The notes: a model not told the origin generated them from the sequence alone. Positions 12,501 to 21,005 are shown, counted from the stretch's first letter. The stretch is 64,000 bases of DNA from an uncultured Sphingorhabdus sp. (GCA_937873665.1 CALMYW010000394.1:434001-498000); one strand, 5' to 3'. A program made the numbers and translations.

Positions 12501-12823
12501 CCGTCGGGCGAGAAACGAGGTTGGGTTTCATAAGCCAGCCCCTCGGCGATACGTGTCGGAGCGCCTCCGGCAATGGGCATGGTATAGATGTCGCCCAGCA
12601 TGTCGAAGGCAATCAGCCGACCATCGGGGCTGACATCGACATTCATCCATGTGCCTTCATCGACCGAAATCGGAATCTCGCGAATGGTGAGCCCCGGCGG
12701 CGCGTTCACATCCCACTTAGCCTCTTCCTTCTTATCCTGTGCGAACACAGCCGTCGACCAAAGCCCGCACATCGCAGCCAAAGCCAAAGTCGAACGGGAA
12801 ACCGAAGCGAGATGTCTTTTCAT
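9524..12823 (-). CDS. Secreted beta-propeller/amidohydrolase fusion protein
   Basis: 1099 residues with a signal peptide (hydrophobic stretch ending VFAQD, about residue 29). The N-terminal ~600 residues hold many TolB/PD40-type repeats of the pattern FSPDGKxIxF (for example PRFSPDGKRISFTSDRGG, TPSPDGKKLAYVR, PTWSPDGKTIAFVR). The C-terminal ~430 residues are a metal-dependent amidohydrolase: metal ligands in GLIDAHAHGPYG, a late His in SIGAHGQEPG, and the closing GSLEAGKLADLVVLDADP. It is probably periplasmic or secreted, acting on a peptide-like or cyclic amide substrate that cannot be named. Same fusion architecture occurs in sphingomonads and relatives. Confidence 0.88.
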   Translation of the reverse strand: MKRHLASVSRSTLALAAMCGLWSTAVFAQDKKEEAKWDVNAPPGLTIREIPISVDEGTWMNVDVSPDGRLIAFDMLGDIYTMPIAGGAPTRIAEGLAYETQPRFSPDGKRISFTSDRGGGDNIWIMNADGSDKRQLTKEDFRLLNQASWSPDGQFIAAKKHFTTQRSLGTGEVWLYHISGGAGVPLVKKPNEVHQKELGEPIFAPDGKHIYYTRNTTPGPIFEYAQDSNNQLFAIERYAIETGEIEFVVGGEGGAVRPTPSPDGKKLAYVRREKTRSKLYLRDLEAGTDRKIYDSLDQDVQETWAVTGVYPNMAWTPDSSALIFWAGGKLRKLNVGSGASENIAFRIDDSRGVIDPPRPPVEVAPDSFETKIPRGAVVSPDGSRVAFETLGKLWVKPVAGGEPRRLTNDSEAMEAYPTWSPDGKTIAFVRWTDAGLGAIHSVAASGGTSRAITKVAGHYARPRFSPDGKTIVFEKGNGGYLVSPRASAEPGIYRISSNGGAAKRISSNGEAPHFGAANDRIFFTTSDAKGAKLVSTDLNGEAKRTHAEGEMVNAYSVSPDGTHFAFRQNYQAFVMPLMPGTQAVTASPSGGPMPVTKASGDGADWIHWSNGGAKLHWSMGPVVYSADRSALFASAPLAKDAKPTKFEPPKTGVSLSMRVNAEKPSGRVALVGARIVTMAGADGGIIENGVVLVEGNRIAMVGDLASTTIPAGTPTVDVSGKTIIPGLIDAHAHGPYGVDEMTLQVNWSETVNLALGVTTRHDPSSRSALVFPALEMVRAGKIIGPRSFSTGEIVYGAKNPHVYAQIDSKADALAHIRRLKAQGAHSIKNYNQPRRDQRQQVVAAAIDENMRSVAEGGSLFGLDMTLIADGNTTVEHNIPVETFYQDVQQFFSRSKVGYTPTLVVTYGGPAADPYWRAHTEVWKQPLLQKHFPETVLVANNARRTIAPEDNYVDDESAREAAKLARLGVPVSIGAHGQEPGIAAHWELWSFVRGGMTPVEALRAGTIESARSLGYDKDIGSLEAGKLADLVVLDADPTADIRNSEKVAKVMINGRLYDAATLNEEVTGNRKRPAYWWEGGQGGKSYASGSTEAAGNQHRH

Positions 12824-13019
12824 CAGAGATCCTCCTGCTGATCGCTATTGGTCGGGCGATGCGGCAAGTCAATTGACTGTAAAAGTTCGTTTCGACGAAC
12901 GACACTCTCGCCCCGTCTCACCTATCCCCCCGCCATTCATCCGACAGCAATCTGTAAAATGCAGTCACAAGCGACAACAGGAAGGGATTCGCTGTTTCGG
13001 GGGCAGTGGAGGTCGCAAT

Positions 13020-13454
13020 ATGACAGGAGTGTTTCGCGAGGGGCATAACCGGCCCCGTCCGCGTCGAAGGGAACCGCTACATCTGGGGCCGCCGCCCAAT
13101 CCTTGGAAAAAGCGCGCGACGATCGGCATTCCATTGTTGTTCGCTGCTTTGGTCGCGATGTTGTTCGCGACCCGGGAAGCAGCAGCGCATCCCGCAACCA
13201 AGGCAAATGACGCGATCCTTGACCGTCCGATTGCGGGCGTGCGCAACAATTACTGGTATGATTATCGGTCCGACGTTGAGGAAGCCCAAAGCGAATTGCG
13301 CAAGGATCTGCGCCGCGCCAAATCCGATCAGGATGAGCGCGAGGCGTGGGCCGAATATCGGCGCGAGTTGCGCGATGCGCGTTCCGATTATCGCAAGGAG
13401 ATGATCGAGAAAGGCTATATCCGCCGACGGGGCGTTGTCACCGTCGAAGGCTAG
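13020..13454 (+). CDS. Hypothetical single-pass membrane protein with charged C-terminal region
   Basis: 144 residues from the ATG at 13020, which has a GGAGG ribosome-binding site 8 bases upstream; the open frame extends further upstream without a credible start. A basic N-terminus (about 40 residues, RPRPRRREP and NPWKKR) precedes one hydrophobic segment (IGIPLLFAALVAMLFA). The remainder is strongly charged and predicted helical (Asp/Glu/Arg-rich, with repeats of the RDARSDYRKEM kind), consistent with a periplasmic coiled coil. I do not recognise a family. Its last 4 bases overlap the convergent rsh gene. Confidence 0.7.
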   Translation: MTGVFREGHNRPRPRRREPLHLGPPPNPWKKRATIGIPLLFAALVAMLFATREAAAHPATKANDAILDRPIAGVRNNYWYDYRSDVEEAQSELRKDLRRAKSDQDEREAWAEYRRELRDARSDYRKEMIEKGYIRRRGVVTVEG

Positions 13455-15544
13455 CCGAAGACCCGGTCTGCCTGCGCCACCGCATCGGATGCGCGCAATG
13501 CCGAAAGGATGCGCATCAGGTGCGGCAGATCGTGCACTTCAAGGTCAACCTCGAAAGTGTGGAAGCTCGCATCGCGCGCTGTCATCCGCAGATTGATGAT
13601 ATTGGCTTTGTGAAAACCGAAAATCCCCGCCATTTCGGCCAACATGCCGGGGCGGTTGTGGATAATCACGCGCATCCGGGCCGAACCGCCATCGCTTCCC
13701 TGCCCCCAGCTGAGGTCAAGCCAATCGCCTTCAGCATCGGCGCCCAACCGTTCGCAATGAATTGTATGGACATGCACCGGCAGCCCTTCGCGCCGTAGCC
13801 CGACAATGCGATCCCCCGGAACGGGATGGCAGCATTCGCCCAGCTCAAAGGAAACACCGGGCGTCAATCCGCGAATGGAAATAGCCCGCTCCTGCGACGG
13901 CCAGTCCTTTTCATCTTCGCCTGGATCGAAGCCGGGGACCAGCGCCACCATGACCCGACGGTCGCTCAATTTGCCCGAACCGATAGCAAACATCAGTTCA
14001 TCCTCATTGTCCAGCTGCAACCGGCCCAGCGCAGCCTTGATCGCCTTTGCGCCGATCTTGCCGGGCAAGCGCGAGCAAATGTCCTCAAACAATTGCCGCC
14101 CCAGCTGGACAAGCTCATCCCGCTCGCGATGACGCACATGGCGGCGAATGGCTGCACGTGCCTTTCCGGTAGCGACAAAGTTCAGCCATGCCGGCTCCGG
14201 CTGGTGCGCTTTGCTTGACAGGATTTCGACCATGTCGCCGTTGTTGAGCAAAGTACGCAGCGGCACATGCCGCCCGTTCACCTTCGCTCCCACGGCGCGG
14301 TCGCCAAGGTCCGTGTGCACGGCATAAGCGAAATCAACCGGGGTCGATCCCTTAGGCAACTGATGCAAGGCGCCCTTCGGCGTGAATGCGAAGATGCGAT
14401 CCTGATACATCGCCATACGCGTGTTCTCGAGCAGCTCCTCGGGATCCTGGCTGGTTTCGAGGATCTCGATCAAGTCGCGTAGCCAGCCTGCCTGCCCATC
14501 CGGCGCATCATCCTGTTTATAGGCCCAATGCGCGGCAAGGCCATATTCAGCGGCACGGTGCATTTCCTGACTGCGTATCTGCACCTCGACCCGCATATTC
14601 TGCGCAAACATGATCGTGGTGTGGATTGAACGATAGCCGTTGCGCTTTGGCGTCGAGATGAAATCCTTGAACCGGCCCGGCACCATCTGCCAGCGACGAT
14701 GCAATACACCGAGTGCGCGATAGCAGCTTTCGGTATCCTCGACGACGATCCGGAAAGCGTTGATATCCGAAAGCTGCTCGAATGCCACATGGCGTTCCTG
14801 CATCTTCTTCCAGATCGAGTAAGGATGCTTTTCGCGTCCTGATACCCGGGCTTTGATTCCGGCCCGCTCCATCGAGCTGGCGATCGATTGGCTGATTTCC
14901 TCGATCAGCTTGTCGCCATTTTCACGGATCTGTTTGAGACGCCCGGTTATCGTTTGATATGCCTCCGGTTCCAGTTGCTCGAATGCCAGCAACTGCATCT
15001 CGTGCATATATTCGTACATGCCTATCCGCTCTGCAAGCGGGGCATAGATATCCATCGTTTCCTTGGCGATGCGGCGGCGTTTTTCGGGGCTCTTAATGAA
15101 ATGCAGCGTCCGCATATTGTGCAACCGGTCGGCCAGCTTGACCAATAGCACGCGAATATCGTCGGAAATAGCGAGCAAAAATTTGCGCAAGTTTTCGGCG
15201 GCACGCTCATCCTCGGTTTGCGCCTCGATCTTCGAAAGCTTTGTTACGCCGTCGACCAGCCGGGCAACTTCGGGCCCAAAGCGGTTTTCGACATCTTCGA
15301 TCGAGGTCAGCGTGTCCTCAACGGTATCATGAAGCAGAGCGGTGATGATGGTATCTTCGTCCATCTTCAACTCGGTCATAAGGCCCGCAACTTCTACCGG
15401 ATGGCTGAAATAGGGGTCGCCGCTGGCACGCTTTTGCGAGCCGTGCATCTGCACCGTGAAAACATAAGCCCGGTTGAGCCGATCTTCATCGACGTCCGGA
15501 TCATAAGCGCGGACCCGTTCAACCAGTTCATATTGGCGCATCAT
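13451..15544 (-). CDS. rsh: Bifunctional (p)ppGpp synthetase/hydrolase (RelA/SpoT homologue, Rsh)
   Basis: 697 residues from the ATG at 15544 (MMRQYELVERVRAYDPD is the usual sphingomonad N-terminus; the longer frame adds 34 unlikely residues). The HD hydrolase domain has ITALLHDTVEDT, so the hydrolase is probably active. The synthetase domain contains the REKHPYSIWKKM and GYRSIHTTIM motifs, followed by a TGS domain (RIFAFTPKGALHQLPKGSTPVDFAY) and a C-terminal ACT domain. It is the stringent-response regulator, usually the only long Rsh in alphaproteobacteria. It is divergent from the DUF4344 gene. Confidence 0.95.
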   Translation of the reverse strand: MMRQYELVERVRAYDPDVDEDRLNRAYVFTVQMHGSQKRASGDPYFSHPVEVAGLMTELKMDEDTIITALLHDTVEDTLTSIEDVENRFGPEVARLVDGVTKLSKIEAQTEDERAAENLRKFLLAISDDIRVLLVKLADRLHNMRTLHFIKSPEKRRRIAKETMDIYAPLAERIGMYEYMHEMQLLAFEQLEPEAYQTITGRLKQIRENGDKLIEEISQSIASSMERAGIKARVSGREKHPYSIWKKMQERHVAFEQLSDINAFRIVVEDTESCYRALGVLHRRWQMVPGRFKDFISTPKRNGYRSIHTTIMFAQNMRVEVQIRSQEMHRAAEYGLAAHWAYKQDDAPDGQAGWLRDLIEILETSQDPEELLENTRMAMYQDRIFAFTPKGALHQLPKGSTPVDFAYAVHTDLGDRAVGAKVNGRHVPLRTLLNNGDMVEILSSKAHQPEPAWLNFVATGKARAAIRRHVRHRERDELVQLGRQLFEDICSRLPGKIGAKAIKAALGRLQLDNEDELMFAIGSGKLSDRRVMVALVPGFDPGEDEKDWPSQERAISIRGLTPGVSFELGECCHPVPGDRIVGLRREGLPVHVHTIHCERLGADAEGDWLDLSWGQGSDGGSARMRVIIHNRPGMLAEMAGIFGFHKANIINLRMTARDASFHTFEVDLEVHDLPHLMRILSALRASDAVAQADRVFG

Positions 15545-15754
15545 CAAAGCCAAAATGTGCTTTTTACGCTGCGATGCAACAGGAAAGTGGACGGAGCAGC
15601 ATAAACTTGACGAACAGCGTCGAATTGTGGGGCCATAGAAAAACAATATTTCCTTGGTTCAGCGGTTTACGCCGTAGCTCTCAAGCGATTGCCGGAAAGA
15701 AATTGCAAACGGCCCACCCGACATTATCGTTCAATGCCTAAGGGGAGTGGCAAT

Positions 15755-16567
15755 ATGAAACAACGCGCTTTTTCAAGAGCTTCCAAAGGCCTTGTCTGCA
15801 CCCTTGCTTTTGCGCTGTGCTTTGCCCCCGCTCATGCGACCCAGGACACAGCAGGCGGTACTATATCGGTTTCCTACGCCCCAGGAATTGACGAAGCATC
15901 CGACGAGCTTGCCACCATTCTTCGCGATGCCGCCATTTTTGAAGATCTGGCGAACGGGGTGAGCGAGACCATCCGCTTACCGGCCGATTTGTCGGTGCAG
16001 TTTCGCAATTGCGACACCGCCAATGCCTTTTACGAGCCGCGGTTACAGCAACTTGTAATGTGCTACGAACTGATGGGAATGCTTGCCCAAAATGCAGCTG
16101 CGGCGGGGAAAAGTGATGAGGAAATCGGCCAGGACATGATGTTCGCCAGCATCTTCTTTTTCTACCATGAGATGGGGCATGCGCTGGTGCACCAGCTCGA
16201 CCTACCCATAACCGGGAAGGAGGAAGACGCCGTCGACGATATGGCTGCACTACTGCTGCTGGAAAATAATGAAGACGGCAGCGGCGGCGTTATGATCGCA
16301 TCGGTGGTTCAGCAATTTGGAGAGCTGGCGATGAAGATGGCGGACATGGATTCCCTGCCCTTCTGGGGTCAGCACTCATTGGATGCGCAGCGCATGTATC
16401 ATCTGATGTGCATGATATATGGCAGCAATAGCGAAGCTTATGCCGACTTGGTCAGCGATGACATTCTACCAAAGGAACGGGCGGAGCAATGCCCTTATGA
16501 ATATAAGCAACGCGCGCGCAATTGGGAGCGGTTGATGGAAAACCATCTGAAGCCGGAGCCAGCTTAG
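15755..16567 (+). CDS. DUF4344-type putative secreted metallopeptidase
   Basis: 270 residues from the ATG at 15755, with an AGGGGAG ribosome-binding site. There is a signal peptide (LVCTLAFALCFAPAHA, cleavage about residue 27). The zinc-binding motif FYHEMGHALVHQ (HExxH) is followed by EEDAVDDMAALLLL, where Glu/Asp residues may supply the third ligand. This matches the DUF4344 family of putative metallopeptidases; the substrate is unknown. Cysteine pairs are scattered (NCDTANAF, MCYEL, CPYEYKQR), as in exported proteins. It stands alone between the divergent rsh and the convergent CC_3452-like gene. Confidence 0.85.
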   Translation: MKQRAFSRASKGLVCTLAFALCFAPAHATQDTAGGTISVSYAPGIDEASDELATILRDAAIFEDLANGVSETIRLPADLSVQFRNCDTANAFYEPRLQQLVMCYELMGMLAQNAAAAGKSDEEIGQDMMFASIFFFYHEMGHALVHQLDLPITGKEEDAVDDMAALLLLENNEDGSGGVMIASVVQQFGELAMKMADMDSLPFWGQHSLDAQRMYHLMCMIYGSNSEAYADLVSDDILPKERAEQCPYEYKQRARNWERLMENHLKPEPA

Positions 16568-16753
16568 GTCAGACAGGTCGAGCTGTTACAGGGCAAACAA
16601 AAAGCGCCGGTCGCGCACGCTGCACAAGGGGGAGAGGAGGCAGCAAGCGCAATCCGGCGCAGTTTGTTTCGGCCTTAGGGTCGGATGAAGGGGTGGCCTG
16701 TCAACCGACCGCGGTGTGTGAGAGCGGCCGAAATTCTCTCGAAATTGTACAGA

Positions 16754-17107
16754 TCAGTCCTTTGCGAGGACGACCTTTTTCTTGGCATTGCAAGTTGCGA
16801 TGTCGTCTGCTTCGAGAACGCGGTCTCCAGCCTTGAAGCTGGTCACTTCGCCGAATTCCTTGGCAACGCTGGCGCACACATTGCGCGGAGCCGAAGTGGC
16901 GACAGGCGCGCGGCAGCTGGTGCCTTCACATTGGAAGACAACGCCGCGGACAACAGCCTTCGAGCTCGCAGCCGGCTGTGCCAGTTCAACGGTGTAAAAA
17001 CGACCGCTGTTGGCGTGGGCCTGCGGTGCGGCAAAAAGAAGCACGGCACTGGTTGCGACAGCGCCAACGAGCGCGCCAAAGCGCGAAGAAGTTTGGGAGA
17101 GGTTCAT
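16754..17107 (-). CDS. Small exported protein, CC_3452-like family
   Basis: 117 residues with a signal peptide (VGAVATSAVLLFAAPQAHA, cleavage near residue 33). The mature part has a conserved-looking GVVFQCEGTSCRAP segment and three or four Cys, plus FGEVTSFKAGDRVL. This resembles the small CC_3452-type proteins I recall from caulobacters and sphingomonads; their function is unknown. The protein is probably periplasmic, with disulfides. It is monocistronic, with the HxlR regulator divergent from it 180 bases away. Confidence 0.75.
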   Translation of the reverse strand: MNLSQTSSRFGALVGAVATSAVLLFAAPQAHANSGRFYTVELAQPAASSKAVVRGVVFQCEGTSCRAPVATSAPRNVCASVAKEFGEVTSFKAGDRVLEADDIATCNAKKKVVLAKD

Positions 17108-17287
17108 GTCATCAATCCTTTTTCTGGACCTTGTTCGTCAAACTCCGCCATCCCATTTCAGGCTTGGCCGGAATTCGAGCCCCTGGAAAACCAGTTGCGA
17201 ATCGCCATCTATTCCACTAGGTTTTAAGTTGCAACTGAAAACTGATATTCGGCTGGCAAATTTTTGTTGTCACGTTAGGACAGACTG

Positions 17288-17806
17288 ATGGGGAAATTGA
17301 GAGAGCCGTTAAGTGAAGTCGCCAATTGCGGCCTGCCTGCTGCATTGGAGGCGATTGGCGAACGATGGTCGTTCATGATCCTGCGTGCCGCCTTTAACGG
17401 CGTCCGGCATTTCGAAGAATTTCTGACCGAGATCGGTATTGCGCGGAATATTCTTGCCAACCGCCTGACACGATTGACCGAAGCGGGCATATTGCACCGC
17501 AGCCCCTGCCCCGACGACCGCCGCCGTGTCGAATATCGGCTGACCGCCAAGGGGCTCGATTTTCTGACAACAATGATCGCGCTGCGCCAATGGGGTGAGC
17601 GCTGGGCGACTGGCGTGCCTTCCAATCCGGTATTGTGCGACGCCCGCGACCACAAACCGATTCTGCCGGTAACGTTGCGCGGCCATGACGACCGGATATT
17701 GTCGCACATGGACCTTTGCTGGATTGATGTGTCCGAAGTGAAATCCGAAGGCCGGTCTTCGACAACCGAAGAATCTGCAAATGTTCGGCAATTGGGATCC
17801 GGCTGA
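17288..17806 (+). CDS. HxlR-family winged-helix transcriptional regulator
   Basis: 172 residues. CGLPAALEAIGERWSFMILRAA and GVRHFEEFLTEIGIARNILANRLTRLTEAGIL form the HxlR winged helix (about residues 14-75), followed by RVEYRLTAKGLDF as the wing. The Cys at about residue 14 is the position that is redox- or electrophile-sensitive in several HxlR proteins. The ~70-residue C-terminal extension is not part of the basic domain. It is divergent from the CC_3452-like gene, which it might regulate, though no operator was identified. Confidence 0.9.
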   Translation: MGKLREPLSEVANCGLPAALEAIGERWSFMILRAAFNGVRHFEEFLTEIGIARNILANRLTRLTEAGILHRSPCPDDRRRVEYRLTAKGLDFLTTMIALRQWGERWATGVPSNPVLCDARDHKPILPVTLRGHDDRILSHMDLCWIDVSEVKSEGRSSTTEESANVRQLGSG

Positions 17807-18009
17807 CACCGAATCCGTCTTTTGCATCGCAACATTGAAATTTTATTGCGACTCTGTTAAAGAGCTTTTCAAGCACCAGATTCCCGTCGCTTGGACGACG
17901 GACAGAAAAGAGAGTTTCAGACGACAGGCACCGGCATATTGGCAATAGCAGCTCGACTGATTTTGCCCGCCCAAGATGCCCTATACTTAATCCAGAAAGG
18001 GTCCGTATA

Positions 18010-18537
18010 ATGGCGACTTCCGCTATATCCTTCGACGTTGGCGACTATGTTGTTTATCCCAAGCATGGCGTCGGTCGGGTTATTGAACTGCAGAACCAGG
18101 AAATCGCTGGCATGCAGCTTGAACTCTATGTTCTGCGCTTCGAAAAAGAGAAGATGACGCTTCGCGTTCCGGTCAACAAGGCCGAGAGCGTTGGCATGCG
18201 CAAGCTTTCTTCAGACAAAACGCTGAAGGAAGCTATGGAAACCTTGAAGGGCAAGCCCAAGGTCAAGCGCACCATGTGGTCGCGCCGCGCACAGGAATAT
18301 GAAGCCAAGATAAATTCGGGCGACCTTGTATCGATTGCCGAAGTGACCCGCGATCTGTTCCGTCCGGACGACCAGCCCGAGCAGAGCTATTCCGAACGGC
18401 AGATTTTCGAAGCCGCCTCGAGCCGCCTCGCGCGCGAGCTGGCCGCGATGGAAAAAACCGATGAGCCGACCGCGCTCAAGAAAATCCTCGACGTTCTCAA
18501 GGTGTCCGCACCGCAATGGTACGAAAAGGCTGAATAA
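18010..18537 (+). CDS. carD: CarD-family transcription regulator
   Basis: 175 residues. The N-terminal RNA-polymerase-interacting Tudor-like domain is seen as FDVGDYVVYPKHGVGRVIE, followed by ELYVLRFEKEKMTLRVPVNKAESVGMR and the helical DNA-binding C-terminus (MWSRRAQEYEAKINSGD). CarD binds the beta subunit of RNA polymerase and stabilises open promoter complexes, for example at rRNA promoters. It is a single gene followed by a clear terminator. A TATACT-like -10 element (around 17981) lies upstream of the ATG. Confidence 0.95.
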   Translation: MATSAISFDVGDYVVYPKHGVGRVIELQNQEIAGMQLELYVLRFEKEKMTLRVPVNKAESVGMRKLSSDKTLKEAMETLKGKPKVKRTMWSRRAQEYEAKINSGDLVSIAEVTRDLFRPDDQPEQSYSERQIFEAASSRLARELAAMEKTDEPTALKKILDVLKVSAPQWYEKAE

Positions 18538-18556
18538 GCCAACCGCGCAACCACAC

Positions 18557-18584
18557 AAAAGGCTCCCGGAAGGGGGCCTTTTTT
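18557..18584 (+). terminator. Rho-independent terminator after carD
   Basis: The stem GGCTCCC/GGGGGCC (one G-T pair) is extended by AAAA/TTTT, with a 4-base loop and six T residues at 18579-18584. It begins 19 bases after the carD stop and points rightward. This is the most canonical intrinsic terminator in the left half of the window. Confidence 0.9.
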
Positions 18585-18685
18585 ATGCGGTCCGTTTGAC
18601 CTTCCGGTTTGACCAGACAAGGCGCAATATGCATAACGCCACAGCATAGCCGCGTCGGGCGGCCTTACAGGTGCAAGGAAACCGC

Positions 18686-19420
18686 ATGCAGCATCCCAAA
18701 GGCTCGTTCATATTGGCTGTTGCAGCATCATTGATGCTCACACAAACCCCATATCACGCCCATGCAGCGTCCAAAACGTTCCTTATTGGCAGCTTTGACG
18801 AATTAATTGTCGAGGGCGACATCATCGTCAAGCTAGACAATATGAAAGCACCATCGGCCAAAGCGAGCGGCGATCACAATCTGGTCGAGGCACTTAAGAT
18901 CGAACGCAACGGATTGACCGTGCGGATCCGGGTGCAGGATTATGAGGGCACGACGCAAAATACCGGAATAGGCGATCCGCTGGTGGTCACATTGGGCGGA
19001 CGCGGCGTGCGAAGGGTCAGCGTCGACGGAAACGGGCAGTTGGATATTAACCGCATCCGTTCGCCAGGCCTTCCAGTCACCATTAGAATTGCAGGCGCCG
19101 GGCAAATCAATGTCGGTCAAATCGAAAGCGATCGTATGGAGGCCAGCCTGGCAGGGACTGGCGGAATCAACTTTATGGCCGGGAAAGTTCGTACTGCGCG
19201 CTTTTCAATAAACGGAAGCGGCAAGGTGGACGCGCAGAAACTGTCGCTGATGCAGGCCAATCTCTTCCAGCAGGGCAATGCGACAACGCATTTGCTGGTC
19301 AATGAGAAAATCGACATTTCGAACAGTGGATCTGGAATGATCCAGATTGATGGCAACGCAACTTGCTTTGTACGCCAGCCCGGATCTGCCAAAATCATCT
19401 GCGGAAAGACCGCACAATGA
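18686..19420 (+). CDS. GIN-domain (DUF2807-like) exported protein
   Basis: 244 residues from the ATG at 18686, with AAGGA 6 bases upstream. A signal peptide (FILAVAASLMLTQTPYHAHA) leads into a repetitive beta-strand protein with alternating small and polar residues (IKLDNMKAPSAKASGD, GVRRVSVDGNGQLDINRI, AGAGQINVGQIE, ISNSGSGMIQIDGNA). This is the right-handed beta-helix pattern of the GIN/DUF2807 domain. Likely periplasmic; no enzymatic motif. The stop overlaps the DUF192 start (ATGA), so both are translated together. Confidence 0.82.
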   Translation: MQHPKGSFILAVAASLMLTQTPYHAHAASKTFLIGSFDELIVEGDIIVKLDNMKAPSAKASGDHNLVEALKIERNGLTVRIRVQDYEGTTQNTGIGDPLVVTLGGRGVRRVSVDGNGQLDINRIRSPGLPVTIRIAGAGQINVGQIESDRMEASLAGTGGINFMAGKVRTARFSINGSGKVDAQKLSLMQANLFQQGNATTHLLVNEKIDISNSGSGMIQIDGNATCFVRQPGSAKIICGKTAQ

Positions 19421-19929
19421 GCGTATTGCGATGGATAACCATGATGTTTGCTGCAGCGGCATTGGCCAGCTGCAGCGGCCTGAGTGCCGGCAGCAATGCA
19501 ACCAAAGCAAAAGGCTGCATAGCCGGAGCCAAACTTACACCCAGCGAAGCAGGTCTCGAACAAACGCAATTATGCATTGAGAGTGGCACCAGAACACACA
19601 GCTTTACCGTCGAAATCGCCCGAACATCGCCGCAACAGGCGAGAGGATTGATGTTCCGAAACGAACTGGCAGACGACAAGGGCATGATCTTCCCCTTTGG
19701 CGAACCACGGATGGCCAGCTTCTGGATGAAAAATACCGTTATCCCGCTGGACATCATCTTTGTTCGCGCGGACGGAAAAATTGAAAATATCGCCGCGAAC
19801 ACCACTCCCTACTCGACCGACCCGGTAGAATCATCTGCACCTGTCGCAGCTGTGCTCGAATTGCGCGGCGGCCTTACCGCTGAACTGGGCATCAAGCCGG
19901 GCGACACTGTCCGCTGGACTGCCCGCTAG
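19417..19929 (+). CDS. DUF192 family lipoprotein
   Basis: 170 residues. The N-terminus ends in a lipobox (AAALASC, Cys about residue 20), so this is a predicted lipoprotein. The DUF192 core is plain: ARGLMFRNELADDKGMIFPF, then MASFWMKNTVIPLDIIFVRADG, and AAVLELRGGLTAELGIKPGD at the end. The family is widespread, small and beta-rich, with no established function. It starts within the stop of the GIN-domain gene, and about 48 bases separate it from the NDUFA12 gene. Confidence 0.9.
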   Translation: MSVLRWITMMFAAAALASCSGLSAGSNATKAKGCIAGAKLTPSEAGLEQTQLCIESGTRTHSFTVEIARTSPQQARGLMFRNELADDKGMIFPFGEPRMASFWMKNTVIPLDIIFVRADGKIENIAANTTPYSTDPVESSAPVAAVLELRGGLTAELGIKPGDTVRWTAR

Positions 19930-19977
19930 TCGCCTTTTTGATTGCAAGCCCGGGCACTTCAGCCTAATCGGCGGCGC

Positions 19978-20364
19978 ATGGGAATCTTGGCGAAAATCTT
20001 CACCTGGTGGGACGGTGCCACCATCGGCACAGCCTTTTACAGCGCGCGCAAAGGCGCGCTTGTGGGTGAGGACGAGCAGGGCAATCGCTATTATCGTTCG
20101 AAAGACGGCGCGCGGCGCTGGGTTATTTATAACGGCGCAAATGATGCAAGCCGGGTCGCCCCGGAATGGCATGGCTGGTTGCACGGAACCTTTGAAGGTG
20201 AGCCAGACAGCTACTTACCGCCAAAGCGGAAATTCGAGCTGCCGCAGTCGGCCAACCCGACAGGCAGTGAAGCCGCTTACAGGCCGCAAGGCGCGCTTGA
20301 ACGCGGCGGCCATCGCGCGCCTTCAACCGGTGATTATGAGGCATGGAGCCCCGACGCGGCATGA
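19978..20364 (+). CDS. NADH:ubiquinone oxidoreductase subunit NDUFA12 family
   Basis: 128 residues. MGILAKIFTWWDGATIGTAFYSARKGALVGEDEQGNRYY and RWVIYNGANDASRVAPEWHGWLHG are the hallmarks of the NDUFA12/B17.2 accessory subunit of complex I, found in alphaproteobacteria and mitochondria. It sits at the peripheral arm and is probably involved in assembly. The ATG at 19978 fits the family N-terminus. The stop overlaps the start of the DUF2155 gene, the same order I recall in other alphaproteobacteria. Confidence 0.92.
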   Translation: MGILAKIFTWWDGATIGTAFYSARKGALVGEDEQGNRYYRSKDGARRWVIYNGANDASRVAPEWHGWLHGTFEGEPDSYLPPKRKFELPQSANPTGSEAAYRPQGALERGGHRAPSTGDYEAWSPDAA

Positions 20365-21005
20365 GCCGGCTCATCTCTGCACTGGCTATTTCTGCTGCAT
20401 TGATTCTGTCAGGCTGCAACAGCAGCGAACCGGCAGCTGAACCCAAAGCCAAGGCCAAAACCACAGCCAGCGCTGACAAACCTGTCTCGGCGGAGGGCGA
20501 GCAAATCGGAACGCCTATGGCGGAACGCGTCGCGATCATTGGCCTTTTGAACAAACGCAACGGCCAGACCCGCGATTTTGAAGTGAAGCCCGGTGAATCC
20601 GTTCGTTTTGGCAAGGTCGTCATCCGCGTGCGTGCGTGCGAAAAAACGGCACCTTGGGAATCCTATCAGGACCAAGGCGCTTTTGTGCAACTGATCGTGC
20701 GTCAACGTCCCGCAGGCACAAACGACGCTGAACGTTGGGCGCAGGTATTTTCAGGCTGGTTGTTCAAGGAAAATCCGGCCGCCAATATTGTGCAGCATCC
20801 GATTTATGACGTTTGGGTCAAGGAATGCAGAATGAGCTTCCCCGGCGAAGAAACGCCAGTGGAAGACCCGAAAGATGGTTCTGCCAGTAACCGATCGAGT
20901 GCGCCCCAATCTGCCCCGGCGGACAATGCCCCTGCTCCTGCCCCCGCTGCTCCCGCCGATGATGAGGCATCGGGCGGCGAAGGGGAGGCAACCGTCGAAA
21001 CCTGA
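20361..21005 (+). CDS. DUF2155 family lipoprotein
   Basis: 214 residues from the ATG that overlaps the NDUFA12 stop. There is a lipobox LILSGC (Cys about residue 19), then an Ala/Lys-rich linker. The DUF2155 core follows: ATPMAERVAIIGLLNKRNGQ-like region, VKPGESVRFGKVVIRVRACE, QVFSGWLFKENPAANIVQHPIYDVWVKEC. The final ~45 residues are a Ser/Pro/Ala-rich low-complexity tail, encoded entirely opposite the 3' end of aat (overlap 20804-21005). The tail probably exists because that DNA is constrained by the Aat reading frame. Function unknown; envelope location. Confidence 0.88.
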   Translation: MSRLISALAISAALILSGCNSSEPAAEPKAKAKTTASADKPVSAEGEQIGTPMAERVAIIGLLNKRNGQTRDFEVKPGESVRFGKVVIRVRACEKTAPWESYQDQGAFVQLIVRQRPAGTNDAERWAQVFSGWLFKENPAANIVQHPIYDVWVKECRMSFPGEETPVEDPKDGSASNRSSAPQSAPADNAPAPAPAAPADDEASGGEGEATVET

